64,000 bases of DNA from CAZEDM01 sp964511075 (GCA_964511075.1 CAZEDM010000006.1:62001-126000); one strand, 5' to 3'. Positions 7,029-14,584 are shown, counted from the stretch's first letter. The notes: a model not told the origin generated them from the sequence alone. Numbers and translations are program-made.

Positions 7029-9191
7029 TTAATTAATCTTCATACCCAGTATCTTAAACAGAAACGCATAGATGTCACTTACTTCCTCTATAACCTTGGA
7101 GGTGGGTTTTCCCACTCCGTGCCCGGCTTTGGTCTCCACCCGTATCAGGATGGGATTGTCCCCGGCTGTGGCAGCCTGCAGGGCGGCGGCGAATTTTTTG
7201 GCATGGGCAGGCACTACCCGGTCATCCGTATCTGCTGTGGTGATGAGAGTTGGCGGATATACCACCTCTTTTTTAACATGATGATAAGGCGAATAGGCAT
7301 AAAGAAACTTGAACTGCTCAGGGTTCTCCTCTGCGTTACCGTATTCGCTCACCCAGTATCTCCCCACTGTGAATTTATGATACCTCAGCATATCGGTAAG
7401 CGCGTTTTCGCAGATAACCGCTCCAAACAGCTCCGGTCGCTGAACCATACAGGCGGCTACCAAAAGCCCGCCGTTGCTGCCACCCAGAATTGCCAGTTTT
7501 TTCGAATTGGTATATTTGTTTTGAATCAGCCATTCTGCAGCAGATATGAAATCATCAAACACGTTCTGCTTTTTACCCAGCATCCCAGCCTGGTGCCACT
7601 CTTCTCCATATTCGTTCCCTCCGCGCAGATTCGCCACCGCAAAAACTCCGCCGTTTTCCAGAAAGACGAGACGTGAGATGGAAAAATAGGGCGTGATGCC
7701 GATATTGAACCCACCATACCCGTAAAGCAGGACCGGGTTATTGCCGTTCAGCTTTAACCCCTTCTTGTGAACTATGAACATCGGCACACGTGTGCCATCC
7801 TTCGAGGAATAGAAAACCTGCTTGGATTCATAGCCGGACAGGTTGAAGTCTATTTTCGGTGCGCGGAAAACCGAAAGCTTATCTCCGGTAAAATCGTAAC
7901 GGAAGATGGTGTAGGGATACAGGAAAGAGGTGAACCCGAAAAACATCTCCTTATCCTCCTTCCTGCCGGATATACCGCTTATCGAGCCCAGGTCCGGCAT
8001 TTCTATTTCCTTCAGGAAGGTGCCATCCAGGTTATAAAGCTTCATCTTATTTTTCGCATCCTGCATATATATTGTTACCAATTGGTTATTAATCATCACC
8101 GCAAACTCAAGCACATCCTTTTTTTCCGGGATTACCTCCTTCCAGTTCTCCTTTTGAGGATTTTTTATATTGATGGCGATTATCTTACCTTTGGGAGAGT
8201 CTAAATCGGTTCTGAAATAGAAGATGGTATCCAAGTTGTCGATAAACGAGTAGCTGGCATCCGCCTTATCCAGAAGCCGTATAAAATCACCCTGGCTTCC
8301 CACTTCCTTATAATAAATCCTGTTCTTTTCATCGGTTCCCCTCCAGACATACAGAAACAGATATTTCCCGTCATCCGAGATAAAGGGCGAGAAGCCCAGC
8401 TCCTTGTCCTCCGGCCTTTCATAGATGAGCTTATCTGCCGATTGGGGTGTGCCGAGCTTATGCCAGTAAACCCGGTTATAGTTTATTCTGTCTTCCTCTG
8501 CCACGCTGCCCGAATCCGGATACCTATCATAATAAAAACCCTGGTTGTCGTGCCTCCAGGCGATGCTGCTGTATCTGCACCACTCCAGAACCTCGGGGTA
8601 TCCCTTGCCCGTATCGATATTTAAAACCTTGATCTCCTGCCAGTCGCTACCGCTTCTTGAAATCCCGTAGGCTAAGATCTTGCCGTCTTCGCTGTAAGCT
8701 TGAGTGGTCAAAGCCACCGTCCCATCCGGACTGAATGTGTTAGGGTCAATCACCACAACCGGCTCACTCTCTAAGCTTTTCTGCATATAAATGACTGACT
8801 GGTTCTGCAGACCATCGTTTTTGGAGAAAAAGTATCTGTCACCTCTTTTATATGGGACCGAATACCTGGGATAATTCCACAACTGGGTCAGCCGGGCTTC
8901 GATTTTCTCCCTTGCAGGGATGGAGTCGATAAATCCGAAAGTCAATTTATTCTCCGCCTCCACCCATGCCTGGGTCTCAGGTGAATCCGGGTCCTCTAAC
9001 CAGCGATATGGGTCAGGAACTTTAGTGCCGAAATAATCATCCACAACATTATCTATCCTGGCTGGCGGATAATTAAACTTTCGGGCATCGGTTATTCCGA
9101 AAAATAGAGCCGTAAGCAAACAGGCCAGAAGCGAAGTCAAAAGGAAACGTGATTCGCTGTCCCTGGTTAATCTTTTGAACTTATTATACAT
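7029..9191 (-). CDS. Secreted prolyl oligopeptidase (S9A)
   Basis: A 720-residue serine peptidase that cleaves short peptides after proline. The first ~36 residues contain a hydrophobic stretch (FLLTSLLACLLTALFFGI) typical of a signal peptide, so it is probably periplasmic or exported. The seven-bladed propeller covers about residues 40-450 (DPYRWLEDPDSPETQAWVEAEN at its edge). The alpha/beta hydrolase domain holds the catalytic serine in GGSNGGLL, the aspartate in DTDDRVVPAHAKKF and the histidine in KAGHGVGKP. Length is that of the family (about 710). It stands alone: 228 bp without a gene precede its neighbour on the left and about 160 bp lie on the right. Confidence 0.95.
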   Translation of the reverse strand: MYNKFKRLTRDSESRFLLTSLLACLLTALFFGITDARKFNYPPARIDNVVDDYFGTKVPDPYRWLEDPDSPETQAWVEAENKLTFGFIDSIPAREKIEARLTQLWNYPRYSVPYKRGDRYFFSKNDGLQNQSVIYMQKSLESEPVVVIDPNTFSPDGTVALTTQAYSEDGKILAYGISRSGSDWQEIKVLNIDTGKGYPEVLEWCRYSSIAWRHDNQGFYYDRYPDSGSVAEEDRINYNRVYWHKLGTPQSADKLIYERPEDKELGFSPFISDDGKYLFLYVWRGTDEKNRIYYKEVGSQGDFIRLLDKADASYSFIDNLDTIFYFRTDLDSPKGKIIAINIKNPQKENWKEVIPEKKDVLEFAVMINNQLVTIYMQDAKNKMKLYNLDGTFLKEIEMPDLGSISGISGRKEDKEMFFGFTSFLYPYTIFRYDFTGDKLSVFRAPKIDFNLSGYESKQVFYSSKDGTRVPMFIVHKKGLKLNGNNPVLLYGYGGFNIGITPYFSISRLVFLENGGVFAVANLRGGNEYGEEWHQAGMLGKKQNVFDDFISAAEWLIQNKYTNSKKLAILGGSNGGLLVAACMVQRPELFGAVICENALTDMLRYHKFTVGRYWVSEYGNAEENPEQFKFLYAYSPYHHVKKEVVYPPTLITTADTDDRVVPAHAKKFAAALQAATAGDNPILIRVETKAGHGVGKPTSKVIEEVSDIYAFLFKILGMKIN

Positions 9192-9283
9192 CGCAGGTCC
9201 TCCTTATTTTGGTTTAAAGGTTTGGACACAAATATATCAAAAAGAGCTGATTTAAGCCAGAAAAAATTTAATGAAAATTATTG

Positions 9284-9323
9284 GTAGGACAGACATTCCT
9301 GTCTGTTCACAATTGTAGTGAAG
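9284..9323. repeat. GTAG-family palindrome plus second small palindrome
   Basis: GTAGGACAGAC-ATTCCT-GTCTGTTC followed at once by TTCAC-AATTGTA-GTGAA. It lies between the prolyl oligopeptidase start and the end of the methyltransferase gene. Confidence 0.6.
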
Positions 9324-9353
9324 AATGTCCGGTGGAACAGGTGTCTCTGACTA

Positions 9354-10073
9354 TCATTTCAAACCCCACAAAAGCAAGTAGCGGGGAACAGCCTGAATAG
9401 GCCCCTTTTGCAAATCCTTTTCCATTCGTTCTATCCCCCTTTTGAATTCCTCCTCGGAAATCAAATAAAGAGAGGAAAAGGCTTTGTCCTTGTATGCCTG
9501 GATATCAGTCAGCTGGTAGCGGAACTCAACTCGATTTTCTGAGATCTCTTTAAAACCGGCTTCCAGCATAATCTCCCGAAGCTCAGATATGGGCGGGTAT
9601 CTTTTTAGCTCAGGCTCGACTGCCTCTGGAAAATAAACCGAAAGCGGCTTTCGGGTTCGGATGATCCCTTCCGAATCGGTGACCGTGCATATTTTTCCAC
9701 CCTGTTGAAGCACGCGATAAGCTTCCTTGAAATAGTCTATTCGATTCTTTATATGATGAATCACATCCACCGAAAAGACCAAATCAAAAAAGTTATCTGA
9801 AGAATCGAGCTTTTCAGCCATGCCTATCTTGAAATTAATTTTGCCCGAACGCTCCTTTGCCTTAGACAGCATCTTCTCCGAAGGGTCGAGCCCCCAGCAG
9901 GAGCAGCCAGCAGACTCTTCTATTGCCACAATATAATTACCGGTGCCGCATCCTACTTCAAGCACCTTAGAGAAACTTTCGATATTGCTAAGCGAAAGTA
10001 GATTCTTCAGTACCTCAGGGTGAACCTGGCGGTGCTTTGCATATTCAGAGGCTATCTGGTTGTAATCTATCAT
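9354..10073 (-). CDS. Class I SAM-dependent methyltransferase (UbiE/BioC-like)
   Basis: A 239-residue Rossmann-fold methyltransferase. SAM-binding motif I is KVLEVGCGTGNYIVAI (about residues 36-51), the acidic end of strand 2 is GLDPSEKMLSKA (about 60-71), motif II is FDLVFSVDVIHHI (about 95-107) and the post-motif is AYRVLQQGGKICTVTD. The order and the HHI after the aspartate fit type-11 methyltransferases acting on small molecules. The C-terminal third is specific and gives no substrate clue. No operon partner is apparent. Confidence 0.88.
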   Translation of the reverse strand: MIDYNQIASEYAKHRQVHPEVLKNLLSLSNIESFSKVLEVGCGTGNYIVAIEESAGCSCWGLDPSEKMLSKAKERSGKINFKIGMAEKLDSSDNFFDLVFSVDVIHHIKNRIDYFKEAYRVLQQGGKICTVTDSEGIIRTRKPLSVYFPEAVEPELKRYPPISELREIMLEAGFKEISENRVEFRYQLTDIQAYKDKAFSSLYLISEEEFKRGIERMEKDLQKGPIQAVPRYLLLWGLK

Positions 10074-10165
10074 ATCTCCAGTATGGTGTCAGAAGAATGG
10101 AGGATCACCGCGCGCCGTGCCACTGTCCTTCAATCCATTAGCTATTTCATAAGCAGAGACTAAGG

Positions 10166-10209
10166 ACGATGTTTCATATTCTTTCTGGCCTGAAAAACTC
10201 GCACTACGA
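10166..10209. repeat. Direct repeat copy 1 flanking trmO
   Basis: GGACGATGTTTCATATTCT then CTGGCCTGAAAAACTCGCACTACGA. It shares most positions, with small gaps, with the copy at 10811-10857 on the other side of trmO. Read on the minus strand it starts CGTAGTGCGAG, so it also carries the GTAG end of the dispersed palindromes. Confidence 0.6.
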
Positions 10210-10244
10210 AAAACAAAATTTTTAGAAGCCTGATTTCATCGCAA

Positions 10245-10730
10245 TCACTTTACAAACCGCCCGTCATCTTTCCGCTTATCAAAATTTTTAACCCTTTTCT
10301 CCAGCCAGCCAATTCTGATCCTTTCCTGCTGGTCGAACTCCGGAACGTAAGGCTTGATATCCAGAAGAGGAGTGCCATCCACCATATCCACATCTCTGAT
10401 GAAAAGTTTTCCTCCTTCCACTTTGTCCAGACGCACTACTGATAGACCAATGGAGTTGGGACGGGAAGGTGCACGCGTGGCGAATACGCCTCTTAGCTCG
10501 TCGTCCAGATAAGGCTTCAATCTTAAATTGAATTTTCCGGACAAATGAAAATAGAATAGCAGGATAATATGCGAGAACCCCTCAATATCTTTAAGCCCCT
10601 CGGTATACTCCGGGAATACTTCGACCCAGCCCTCGATATCCTTTCCTGCCTTTGGCTGAATCGGGGTTCCCTTTGGCTCTTTAAAGGGAGTATGAATGAT
10701 GCCTATGGGTTTAAATTTTACATCTTTCAT
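10245..10730 (-). CDS. trmO: tRNA (N6-threonylcarbamoyladenosine37-N6)-methyltransferase TrmO
   Basis: A 161-residue protein of the TrmO/TsaA family, which methylates t6A37 in tRNA-Thr with SAM. Family stretches are PIGIIHTPFKEPKGTPIQP near the start, EGFSHIILLFYFHLS (about residues 49-63), FATRAPSRPNSIGLSVVRL (about 88-106) and DGTPLLDIKPYVPEFD (about 118-133). The short form lacks the C-terminal extension of E. coli TrmO, as in archaeal and many bacterial relatives. It is flanked on both sides by copies of a ~45-bp repeat. A TGAAAG stretch precedes the ATG only weakly. Confidence 0.93.
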   Translation of the reverse strand: MKDVKFKPIGIIHTPFKEPKGTPIQPKAGKDIEGWVEVFPEYTEGLKDIEGFSHIILLFYFHLSGKFNLRLKPYLDDELRGVFATRAPSRPNSIGLSVVRLDKVEGGKLFIRDVDMVDGTPLLDIKPYVPEFDQQERIRIGWLEKRVKNFDKRKDDGRFVK

Positions 10731-10810
10731 GATTACACCTCAGATGCGGAAGTTTCGAAAGCATAGCTCACCTCTGCCTTTAAACCACTCTCCTTCTCGA
10801 GGGGAGGGAT

Positions 10811-10857
10811 AGGATGATGTTTTATCTTCTGGCGAACCTGAAAGGCTCGCACTACGA
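10811..10857. repeat. Direct repeat copy 2 flanking trmO
   Basis: AGGATGATGTTTTATCTTCT then GGCGAACCTGAAAGGCTCGC and ACTACGA. The inner GGCGAACC-TGAAA-GGCTCGC can fold. Preceded at about 10788 by CTCTCCTTCTCGAGGGGAGGGA, an imperfect palindrome of a second family also seen near 58069 and 59869. Confidence 0.6.
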
Positions 10858-10941
10858 TTCAAAAAATGGAAGGTTGAAGTCTTCGCCAGGATCCTTGGAC
10901 AAGACCTTGTCTGAAACTGGATCCATAGGAACGGTCTTCCG

Positions 10942-11847
10942 CTAACTAATTCCATAGACCTGCCTGGGAGAAAGGTACTGGGGGAATCTATCCAGTAAAG
11001 CTAAACGAATGCAATAGCATAGATGACAGGGGTCCACGTATCCATCTTCAGGTTTAAAACCATATTCTTTAGCCAGAGCAAAAGGACCGCCCCTGGCCAA
11101 TGGCTCGCAGATCGGATGCACCCTGTAGTCATAGCTTTTAACTAAACTGGATAACGGGATCTCCCACATATTTCCCATACTCAAGCCCTGACAGAGAAAG
11201 ACGTTTCCATAGGAATCAAGGTGGACTCTTTCCGGCTGTTTCAAATCCTCATAGGGACATTCCTTAAACTCCTCCCAGCTTTTTTTGGGCAGATCTGGTG
11301 TCAATTTCTCAACTGCCCTTCCTCTGAACATAGCTCCACCACCTGTAACCGGCTCCCCCTTATCCTGTTCCTTATTTATCTCTTTCCCTACAGCAGGTTT
11401 ATCAATGCAGATCGAGTTTATGGGGATGTCCAATTTTTTTGCCGCCACCAAAGCCTTTTTAGCCAGGTTATCTTCCTCCTTCTCAAAGTGGAACAGGTCG
11501 TCACTTATACTTAAGTCCGAAATCTTTAATTCCCTTAGAGGTTTAAGCCATAGCTCTGCGTCTTCTGCAGAAGTTGCCCAGTAGGCGTTGGTGACAATTC
11601 CGATTTTATAGCCAATGCCTGAGGTCATTTTGATCCCCTCCAGCATCAGGGGATAAAATAAAAATGGTTCCCCGCCTTCAAAATATATCCATTCTGTCGT
11701 TCTAATTTTAACCAGCTCAGCCAGAACCTCTTTGAGCTGATTGAGAGTAAAAGTACCTTTAGACTGTGGCCCGCAATAAAGAAAACAGTGATCGCACTCC
11801 GAATTGCAGGCATAGGTCAGCAGAAAATGTATCCCGGTTAACATCAT
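10942..11847 (-). CDS. Radical SAM protein with SPASM-like C-terminal cysteines
   Basis: A 301-residue radical SAM enzyme. The 4Fe-4S/SAM motif is YACNSECDHCFLYC (CxxxCxxC, about residues 10-23), followed by the GGEPFLF SAM-contact motif (about 58-64). Late cysteines (FKECPYEDL, VFLCQGLS, HPICEPLA, DPCHLCYCI) are spaced like an auxiliary-cluster (SPASM/twitch) region. Such proteins often modify peptides or act as maturases. No small precursor peptide could be recognised next to it, so its substrate is open. GGAGGAGATG overlaps the start of the gene as a strong ribosome binding site. Confidence 0.88.
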   Translation of the reverse strand: MMLTGIHFLLTYACNSECDHCFLYCGPQSKGTFTLNQLKEVLAELVKIRTTEWIYFEGGEPFLFYPLMLEGIKMTSGIGYKIGIVTNAYWATSAEDAELWLKPLRELKISDLSISDDLFHFEKEEDNLAKKALVAAKKLDIPINSICIDKPAVGKEINKEQDKGEPVTGGGAMFRGRAVEKLTPDLPKKSWEEFKECPYEDLKQPERVHLDSYGNVFLCQGLSMGNMWEIPLSSLVKSYDYRVHPICEPLARGGPFALAKEYGFKPEDGYVDPCHLCYCIRLALLDRFPQYLSPRQVYGIS

Positions 11848-11993
11848 CTCCTCCTTGGGGATTCATCGATGTTATCGCCATATAGGTCTATTTAGGAGAA
11901 AGGCTCTTGTTAATTCAAATTCAATAAAATCAACCTTCCTTTTAACCTACTTTCCGCCCTCAAATCAAGGTTCAAGGGTTTTCGCATCAAAAA

Positions 11994-12644
11994 TCAAAAA
12001 CCCAGCTCCTCCCCCACTAGAACCACCGTAATCCTTCCTTTTTCCCTTTCTCCCTCTATGACCAAAAGCTGATTACAGATCCGGTGATATTCTGGCGGGC
12101 GGCACAGTTCATAATCACAAAAACCAGTTTCTTTGCAGGGGGTGTTGAAATCCAACCTCTTAGCATTCATCGGGGCGACCAAATTTCTGGTCCTCTCTAT
12201 CCCCTCTTTCACATCTTTGACAATTTTATTTATACCGGCGACGATTATCACCCTCTTGCCATACGAAAGCCCGGCTATCTTATTTCCGATAGCGCTGATA
12301 TTTATTAGCTCACCTTCCAGAGTAAGGGCATTTGTTCCGGAGAGGAAGTAGTCTGCCCAGACCCCTTCCCTTCTTAGGCGCAGGCTCTCCTCTCTGGAAA
12401 GTTCATGCAGATATGGATTATAGACCTTCCAGTCTCCTCTCATCAGCTCATCTATCAGACCAATCTGCTTTAAGGTAAGCGAGCCCGCCATACCCACTGT
12501 GGCCCCCCTGGGGATCATACTCAAGACCTTCTCCTTTGCCTCCTTAGCAGTTTTGAGATAATAACCTTCGATATTATTCCTCCTCAGGCTCTCTAAGACC
12601 TTAGAGGCTAATTTCTCATAATACCAGAGTCTGTTTACGTCCAT
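11994..12644 (-). CDS. LUD-domain protein (LutC/DUF162-like)
   Basis: A 216-residue cytoplasmic protein of the LUD domain family, related to LutC of L-lactate oxidation but usually of unknown function as a stand-alone gene. Recognisable parts are ARNNIEGYYL-type N-terminal helix-strand (RRNNIEGYYLKTAKEAKEKV), VGMAGSLTLKQIGLIDEL (about residues 49-66), DYFLSGTNALTLEGELINI (about 98-116) and VIIVAGINKIVKDVKEGIER. No LutA or LutB lies nearby. Two cysteine-bearing stretches near the end (NTPCKETGFCDYELCRPPEYHRIC) are seen in many anaerobe members. Confidence 0.85.
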   Translation of the reverse strand: MDVNRLWYYEKLASKVLESLRRNNIEGYYLKTAKEAKEKVLSMIPRGATVGMAGSLTLKQIGLIDELMRGDWKVYNPYLHELSREESLRLRREGVWADYFLSGTNALTLEGELINISAIGNKIAGLSYGKRVIIVAGINKIVKDVKEGIERTRNLVAPMNAKRLDFNTPCKETGFCDYELCRPPEYHRICNQLLVIEGEREKGRITVVLVGEELGF

Positions 12645-12851
12645 TGTATCTCCTTTTTTTAATAGACCAATAAATAAAACTTTCTTTTCTTGTCAAGCGT
12701 TCTAGTTGTCTTTAACCTTTGAACTAATAGGTCTGCTTGAAAGTTTATTATCTTCCTATCTTTGTGTATTTCTTTGAGATAACGCAGGGAGGTGTCAATT
12801 TTTCGTTCACTCCTGCCGATAAAATTAACAGCTATAAATATATGATTTTGC
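12645..12851. other. Gene-free stretch between LUD gene and cold-shock promoters
   Basis: No open frame, RNA gene or convincing terminator is visible. On the minus strand TTGACA (12694-12689) could be a -35 box for the LUD gene, but no good -10 follows. A fragment AACCTTTGAAC at 12715-12725 belongs to the dispersed TTGAACC words. Confidence 0.4.
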
Positions 12852-12930
12852 TTGACAAAATCGGCTTTTTAAGTATATTATTTTTGTAAGTCTTGGAAGG
12901 ATTGATTTGTGTATTTTAGACTTTTATAAT
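12852..12930 (+). promoter_or_regulatory. Tandem promoters of the cold-shock gene
   Basis: P1: TTGACA at 12852-12857 and TATATT at 12874-12879, spacer 16. P2: TTGATT at 12902-12907 and TATAAT at 12925-12930, spacer 17. P2 would start near 12937, just before the leader hairpin. Two promoters in front of one small gene suggest strong, condition-dependent expression. Confidence 0.65.
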
Positions 12931-12938
12931 CTTAAAGG

Positions 12939-12978
12939 ACCATGAAAGCCTCTGCTTTTAGGAGGTTTTTTTCGTGGT
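12939..12978 (+). promoter_or_regulatory. Structured 5' leader of cold-shock gene
   Basis: Outer stem ACCATGAAA (12939-12947) with TTTCGTGGT (12970-12978); inner stem GCCTC (948-952) with GAGGT (962-966), followed by a run of T. The inner hairpin plus T-run looks like an intrinsic terminator or pause inside the leader, while the full stem is an alternative fold. Temperature-dependent leaders are known for cspA genes; its use here is inferred. Confidence 0.55.
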
Positions 12979-13024
12979 GCTTTTCTTTTTTAACCTTTTT
13001 TAGTGAAAGGTGGTGAGTAAGGTC

Positions 13025-13228
13025 TTGGCAGAAGGGAAAGTGAAGTGGTTTAACGAAGCTAAGGGCTTCGGCTTCATCCAGCCGAATGATGGAGGCAAAG
13101 ACATCTTCGTCCACTACTCTTCCATCAAAACGGATGGCTATAAGACCCTGAAACAGGGTGACGAGGTCAGCTTCGATATTACCCAGGGCCCAAAGGGACC
13201 ACAGGCAAATAATGTAGTTAAATTATAA
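13025..13228 (+). CDS. Cold-shock domain protein (CspA family)
   Basis: A single cold-shock OB-fold domain binding single-stranded RNA and DNA. RNP1 is KGFGFIQ and RNP2 DIFVHYS; the start AEGKVKWFNEAKGFGF and the end QANNVVKL are typical. I propose the TTG at 13025, giving 67 residues, the usual length, because GGTGGTGAG sits about 8 nt before it; a GTG at 13010 in the same frame would add five residues but lacks room for a ribosome binding site. It has two promoters and a folded leader upstream and its own terminator downstream, so it is a single-gene unit. Confidence 0.95.
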   Translation: MAEGKVKWFNEAKGFGFIQPNDGGKDIFVHYSSIKTDGYKTLKQGDEVSFDITQGPKGPQANNVVKL

Positions 13229-13250
13229 ATGGAATTTAATTGCATTATAA

Positions 13251-13277
13251 CCCCCGTATTCCTGCGGGGGTTTTTTT
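13251..13277 (+). terminator. Intrinsic terminator of cold-shock gene
   Basis: CCCCCG-TATTCCTG-CGGGGG followed by seven T. Lies 22 bp after the stop codon. Confidence 0.92.
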
Positions 13278-13353
13278 ATTCGTAGAGAAGCATGGCTATT
13301 CGTCTCTGCCATCTCACATTCTAAAGATCTGGCTTGCATTGGACGAAATATCC

Positions 13354-13381
13354 TTGACAAGAGGAGTTCTATTCTTATATA
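13354..13381 (+). promoter_or_regulatory. Promoter of the tRNA cluster
   Basis: TTGACA at 13354-13359 and TATATA at 13376-13381 with a 16-bp spacer, about 60 bp before tRNA-Pro. A short hairpin GAGC-GGAAA-GCTC at 13400-13412 lies in the leader. Confidence 0.65.
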
Positions 13382-13440
13382 TAGTTATCGTAAAAATTTG
13401 AGCGGAAAGCTCGTATCAATTTTTCGAAGGTATAATTCAC

Positions 13441-13514
13441 CGGGGTGTAGCGCAGCCTGGTAGCGCACATGGTTTGGGACCATGCTGTCGGAGGTTCAAA
13501 TCCTCTCACCCCGA
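13441..13514 (+). tRNA. tRNA-Pro (anticodon TGG)
   Basis: Acceptor stem CGGGGTG (13441-13447) pairs with CACCCCG (13507-13513); discriminator A. D-arm GCGC-AGCCTGGTA-GCGC, anticodon stem CATGG/CCATG with loop TTTGGGA, T-arm GGAGG-TTCAAAT-CCTCT (the last pair G-T). CCA is not encoded. Confidence 0.96.
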
Positions 13515-13520
13515 GAAATA

Positions 13521-13590
13521 CAGTGATAGAGTGATAAAGTGATTAGTGATTAAAAACCAATCACTACATCACTAATTACTTAGTCACTAA
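13521..13590. repeat. Inverted octamer arrays without cargo, between tRNA-Pro and tRNA-Arg
   Basis: Left half is four units of the AGTGATTA type (AGTGATAG, AGTGATAA, AGTGATT, AGTGATTA); after AAAACC the right half is the complement (AATCACTA, CATCACTA, ATTACTTA, GTCACTAA). The whole spacer can fold into one long hairpin. It looks like the element at 13677-14120 with its gene removed. Confidence 0.75.
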
Positions 13591-13595
13591 ATTTT

Positions 13596-13669
13596 GCCCC
13601 CGTAGCTCAGGTGGATAGAGCATCTGCCTTCTAAGCAGAGGGTCGCCTGTTCGAATCAGGCCGGGGGTG
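13596..13669 (+). tRNA. tRNA-Arg (anticodon TCT)
   Basis: Acceptor GCCCCCG (13596-13602) pairs with CGGGGGT (13662-13668), the first pair being G-T; discriminator G. D-arm GCTC-AGGTGGATA-GAGC, anticodon stem TCTGC/GCAGA with loop CTTCTAA, T-arm GCCTG-TTCGAAT-CAGGC. Confidence 0.95.
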
Positions 13670-13676
13670 TTAAAAA

Positions 13677-14120
13677 CAGTGATTAGTGAGAAAGTGAAAA
13701 AGTGATTAGGGGTATTTAGATGGATGAGGTGAAAAGCTATAAGGATTTGTTGATTTGGCAAAAGGCTCACTTGCTGGCAAATAGAATCTTTGATCTGGTA
13801 GAGGAATTTCCCAAAACCAGAGGAGCTGAGATAATAACAGGTCAGGTTTTGCGTTCCTCTTCTTCCATCCCTACAAATATAGCAGAAGGGTTTGGAGGAA
13901 GAAAGGGAAACGAATTCATAAGCTACTTATATCAGGCTCGAAGATCAATCCCTGAGACCGATTACTGGCTCTATTTTAGCTCCCAGAGAAAATATATCAA
14001 AGAAAGCAATTATCAGAAATTATCTTCGGAGTATTCTGAAGTTCTGAAGATGATAAACAGTATGATATCAAAATTGAAGAGGTAATTATCTTTTAGTCAC
14101 TCAATCACTTAGTCACTTAA
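13677..14120. mobile_element. IVS-like element: IVP gene inside inverted octamer arrays
   Basis: Left end 13677-13709 reads AGTGATT, AGTGAGAA, AGTGAAAA, AGTGATTA; the right end, about 14095-14119, read on the minus strand gives AGTGACTA, AGTGATTG, AGTGACTA. The ends are inverted and enclose only the IVP gene. This is the layout of intervening sequences in 23S rRNA genes, where the ends pair and RNase III removes the insert. Here it sits between tRNA-Arg and tRNA-His, starting about 7 nt after one tRNA and ending 4 nt before the other. Mobility is inferred. Confidence 0.65.
13720..14085 (+). CDS. IVP-type four-helix-bundle protein (23S rRNA intervening-sequence protein family)
   Basis: A 121-residue helical protein of the family encoded by 23S rRNA intervening sequences. 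Family hallmarks are YKDLLIWQKAHLLANRIF (helix 1), TGQVLRSSSSIPTNIAEGFG (helix 2 start, with the SIPTNIAEG signature, about residues 43-62), KGNEFISYLYQARRSIPETDYWL (helix 3) and a final helix with the EYSEVLKMINSMISKL end. The fold forms pentamers in solved relatives; the cellular role is unknown. AGGGG precedes the ATG. Neighbours are tRNA genes on the same strand, so it should be transcribed with them. Confidence 0.9.
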   Translation: MDEVKSYKDLLIWQKAHLLANRIFDLVEEFPKTRGAEIITGQVLRSSSSIPTNIAEGFGGRKGNEFISYLYQARRSIPETDYWLYFSSQRKYIKESNYQKLSSEYSEVLKMINSMISKLKR

Positions 14121-14123
14121 CAC

Positions 14124-14199
14124 GGTGGGTGTAGCTCAGCCCGGTTAGAGCATCAGGTTGTGGCCCTGGTGGTCGCGGGTTCAAATCCCGTCACCCACC
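14124..14199 (+). tRNA. tRNA-His (anticodon GTG)
   Basis: Acceptor GTGGGTG (14125-14131) pairs with CACCCAC (14192-14198); the extra G at 14124 faces the discriminator C at 14199, the G-1:C73 pair specific to bacterial tRNA-His. D-arm GCTC-AGCCCGGTTA-GAGC, anticodon loop TTGTGGC, T-arm GCGGG-TTCAAAT-CCCGT. Confidence 0.96.
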
Positions 14200-14207
14200 C
14201 GTTAATA

Positions 14208-14230
14208 CAGTGATTAGTGAATAGTGATTA
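14208..14230. repeat. Solo octamer array after tRNA-His
   Basis: CAG then AGTGATT, AGTGAAT, AGTGATTA units. It begins 8 nt after the tRNA, like the arrays behind the two other tRNAs, but has no inverted partner. Confidence 0.65.
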
Positions 14231-14268
14231 GGATGTAGGTCAGGAGTCCTGCGCTCCTAACAGCATCC
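14231..14268. repeat. Nested palindrome of the GTAG family
   Basis: GGATG...CATCC outside, GTCAGGAG-TCCTGCG-CTCCTAAC inside. Follows the octamer array directly and could end the tRNA transcript, although no T-run follows. From 14269 to 14568 I see no gene; an antisense frame at 14302-14484 has no recognisable features. Confidence 0.55.
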
Positions 14269-14568
14269 AAATTAATTCATAAAAACCCCATAAAATAGCT
14301 TTTAGCTAATTACCACAATCACCTGATCTGATTGACGACGATAAGTTAATAATCTCCAGCTGCTTCCTATCGGCAAGCTGTTATTCTCCAAGGGAATAGC
14401 GGTATTACACTTTTCTCGTTTAGGGCCAAAGGAAACTACTGCCTTTCTGCCTAAAATCTGAACAATTCCGGTTTTTGGTATCAATTATATGCAGAATTTT
14501 TCTTAACTTCCTAAGCATGCCCAACTTCAGGGTTCCATAAGCCCAGCTATTCCTTGTACATAGGGGTT

Positions 14569-14584
14569 TGGTATACAGCTTGCT
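14569..14584 (+). promoter_or_regulatory. Sigma54-type (-24/-12) promoter of the PEP-CTERM gene
   Basis: TGGTATACAGCTTGCT matches TGGCAC-N5-TTGCT with GG and GC in the exact -24/-12 spacing. Expected start near 14595, 43 nt before the ATG at 14638. In proteobacteria PEP-CTERM genes are known to be driven by RpoN with the PrsK/PrsR pair. No enhancer-binding site could be identified upstream. Confidence 0.65.

Noticed and set aside
12932..13114. Minus-strand frame opposite the cold-shock gene
   Set aside because: It is antisense to the conserved cold-shock domain and to the leader hairpin; no family features.
13521..14230. CRISPR array
   Set aside because: Units are 7-8 nt without spacers and occur in both orientations around an IVP gene; no cas genes.
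14302..14484. 60-residue minus-strand frame after the tRNA cluster
   Set aside because: No family, no ribosome binding site; the sequence looks non-coding.
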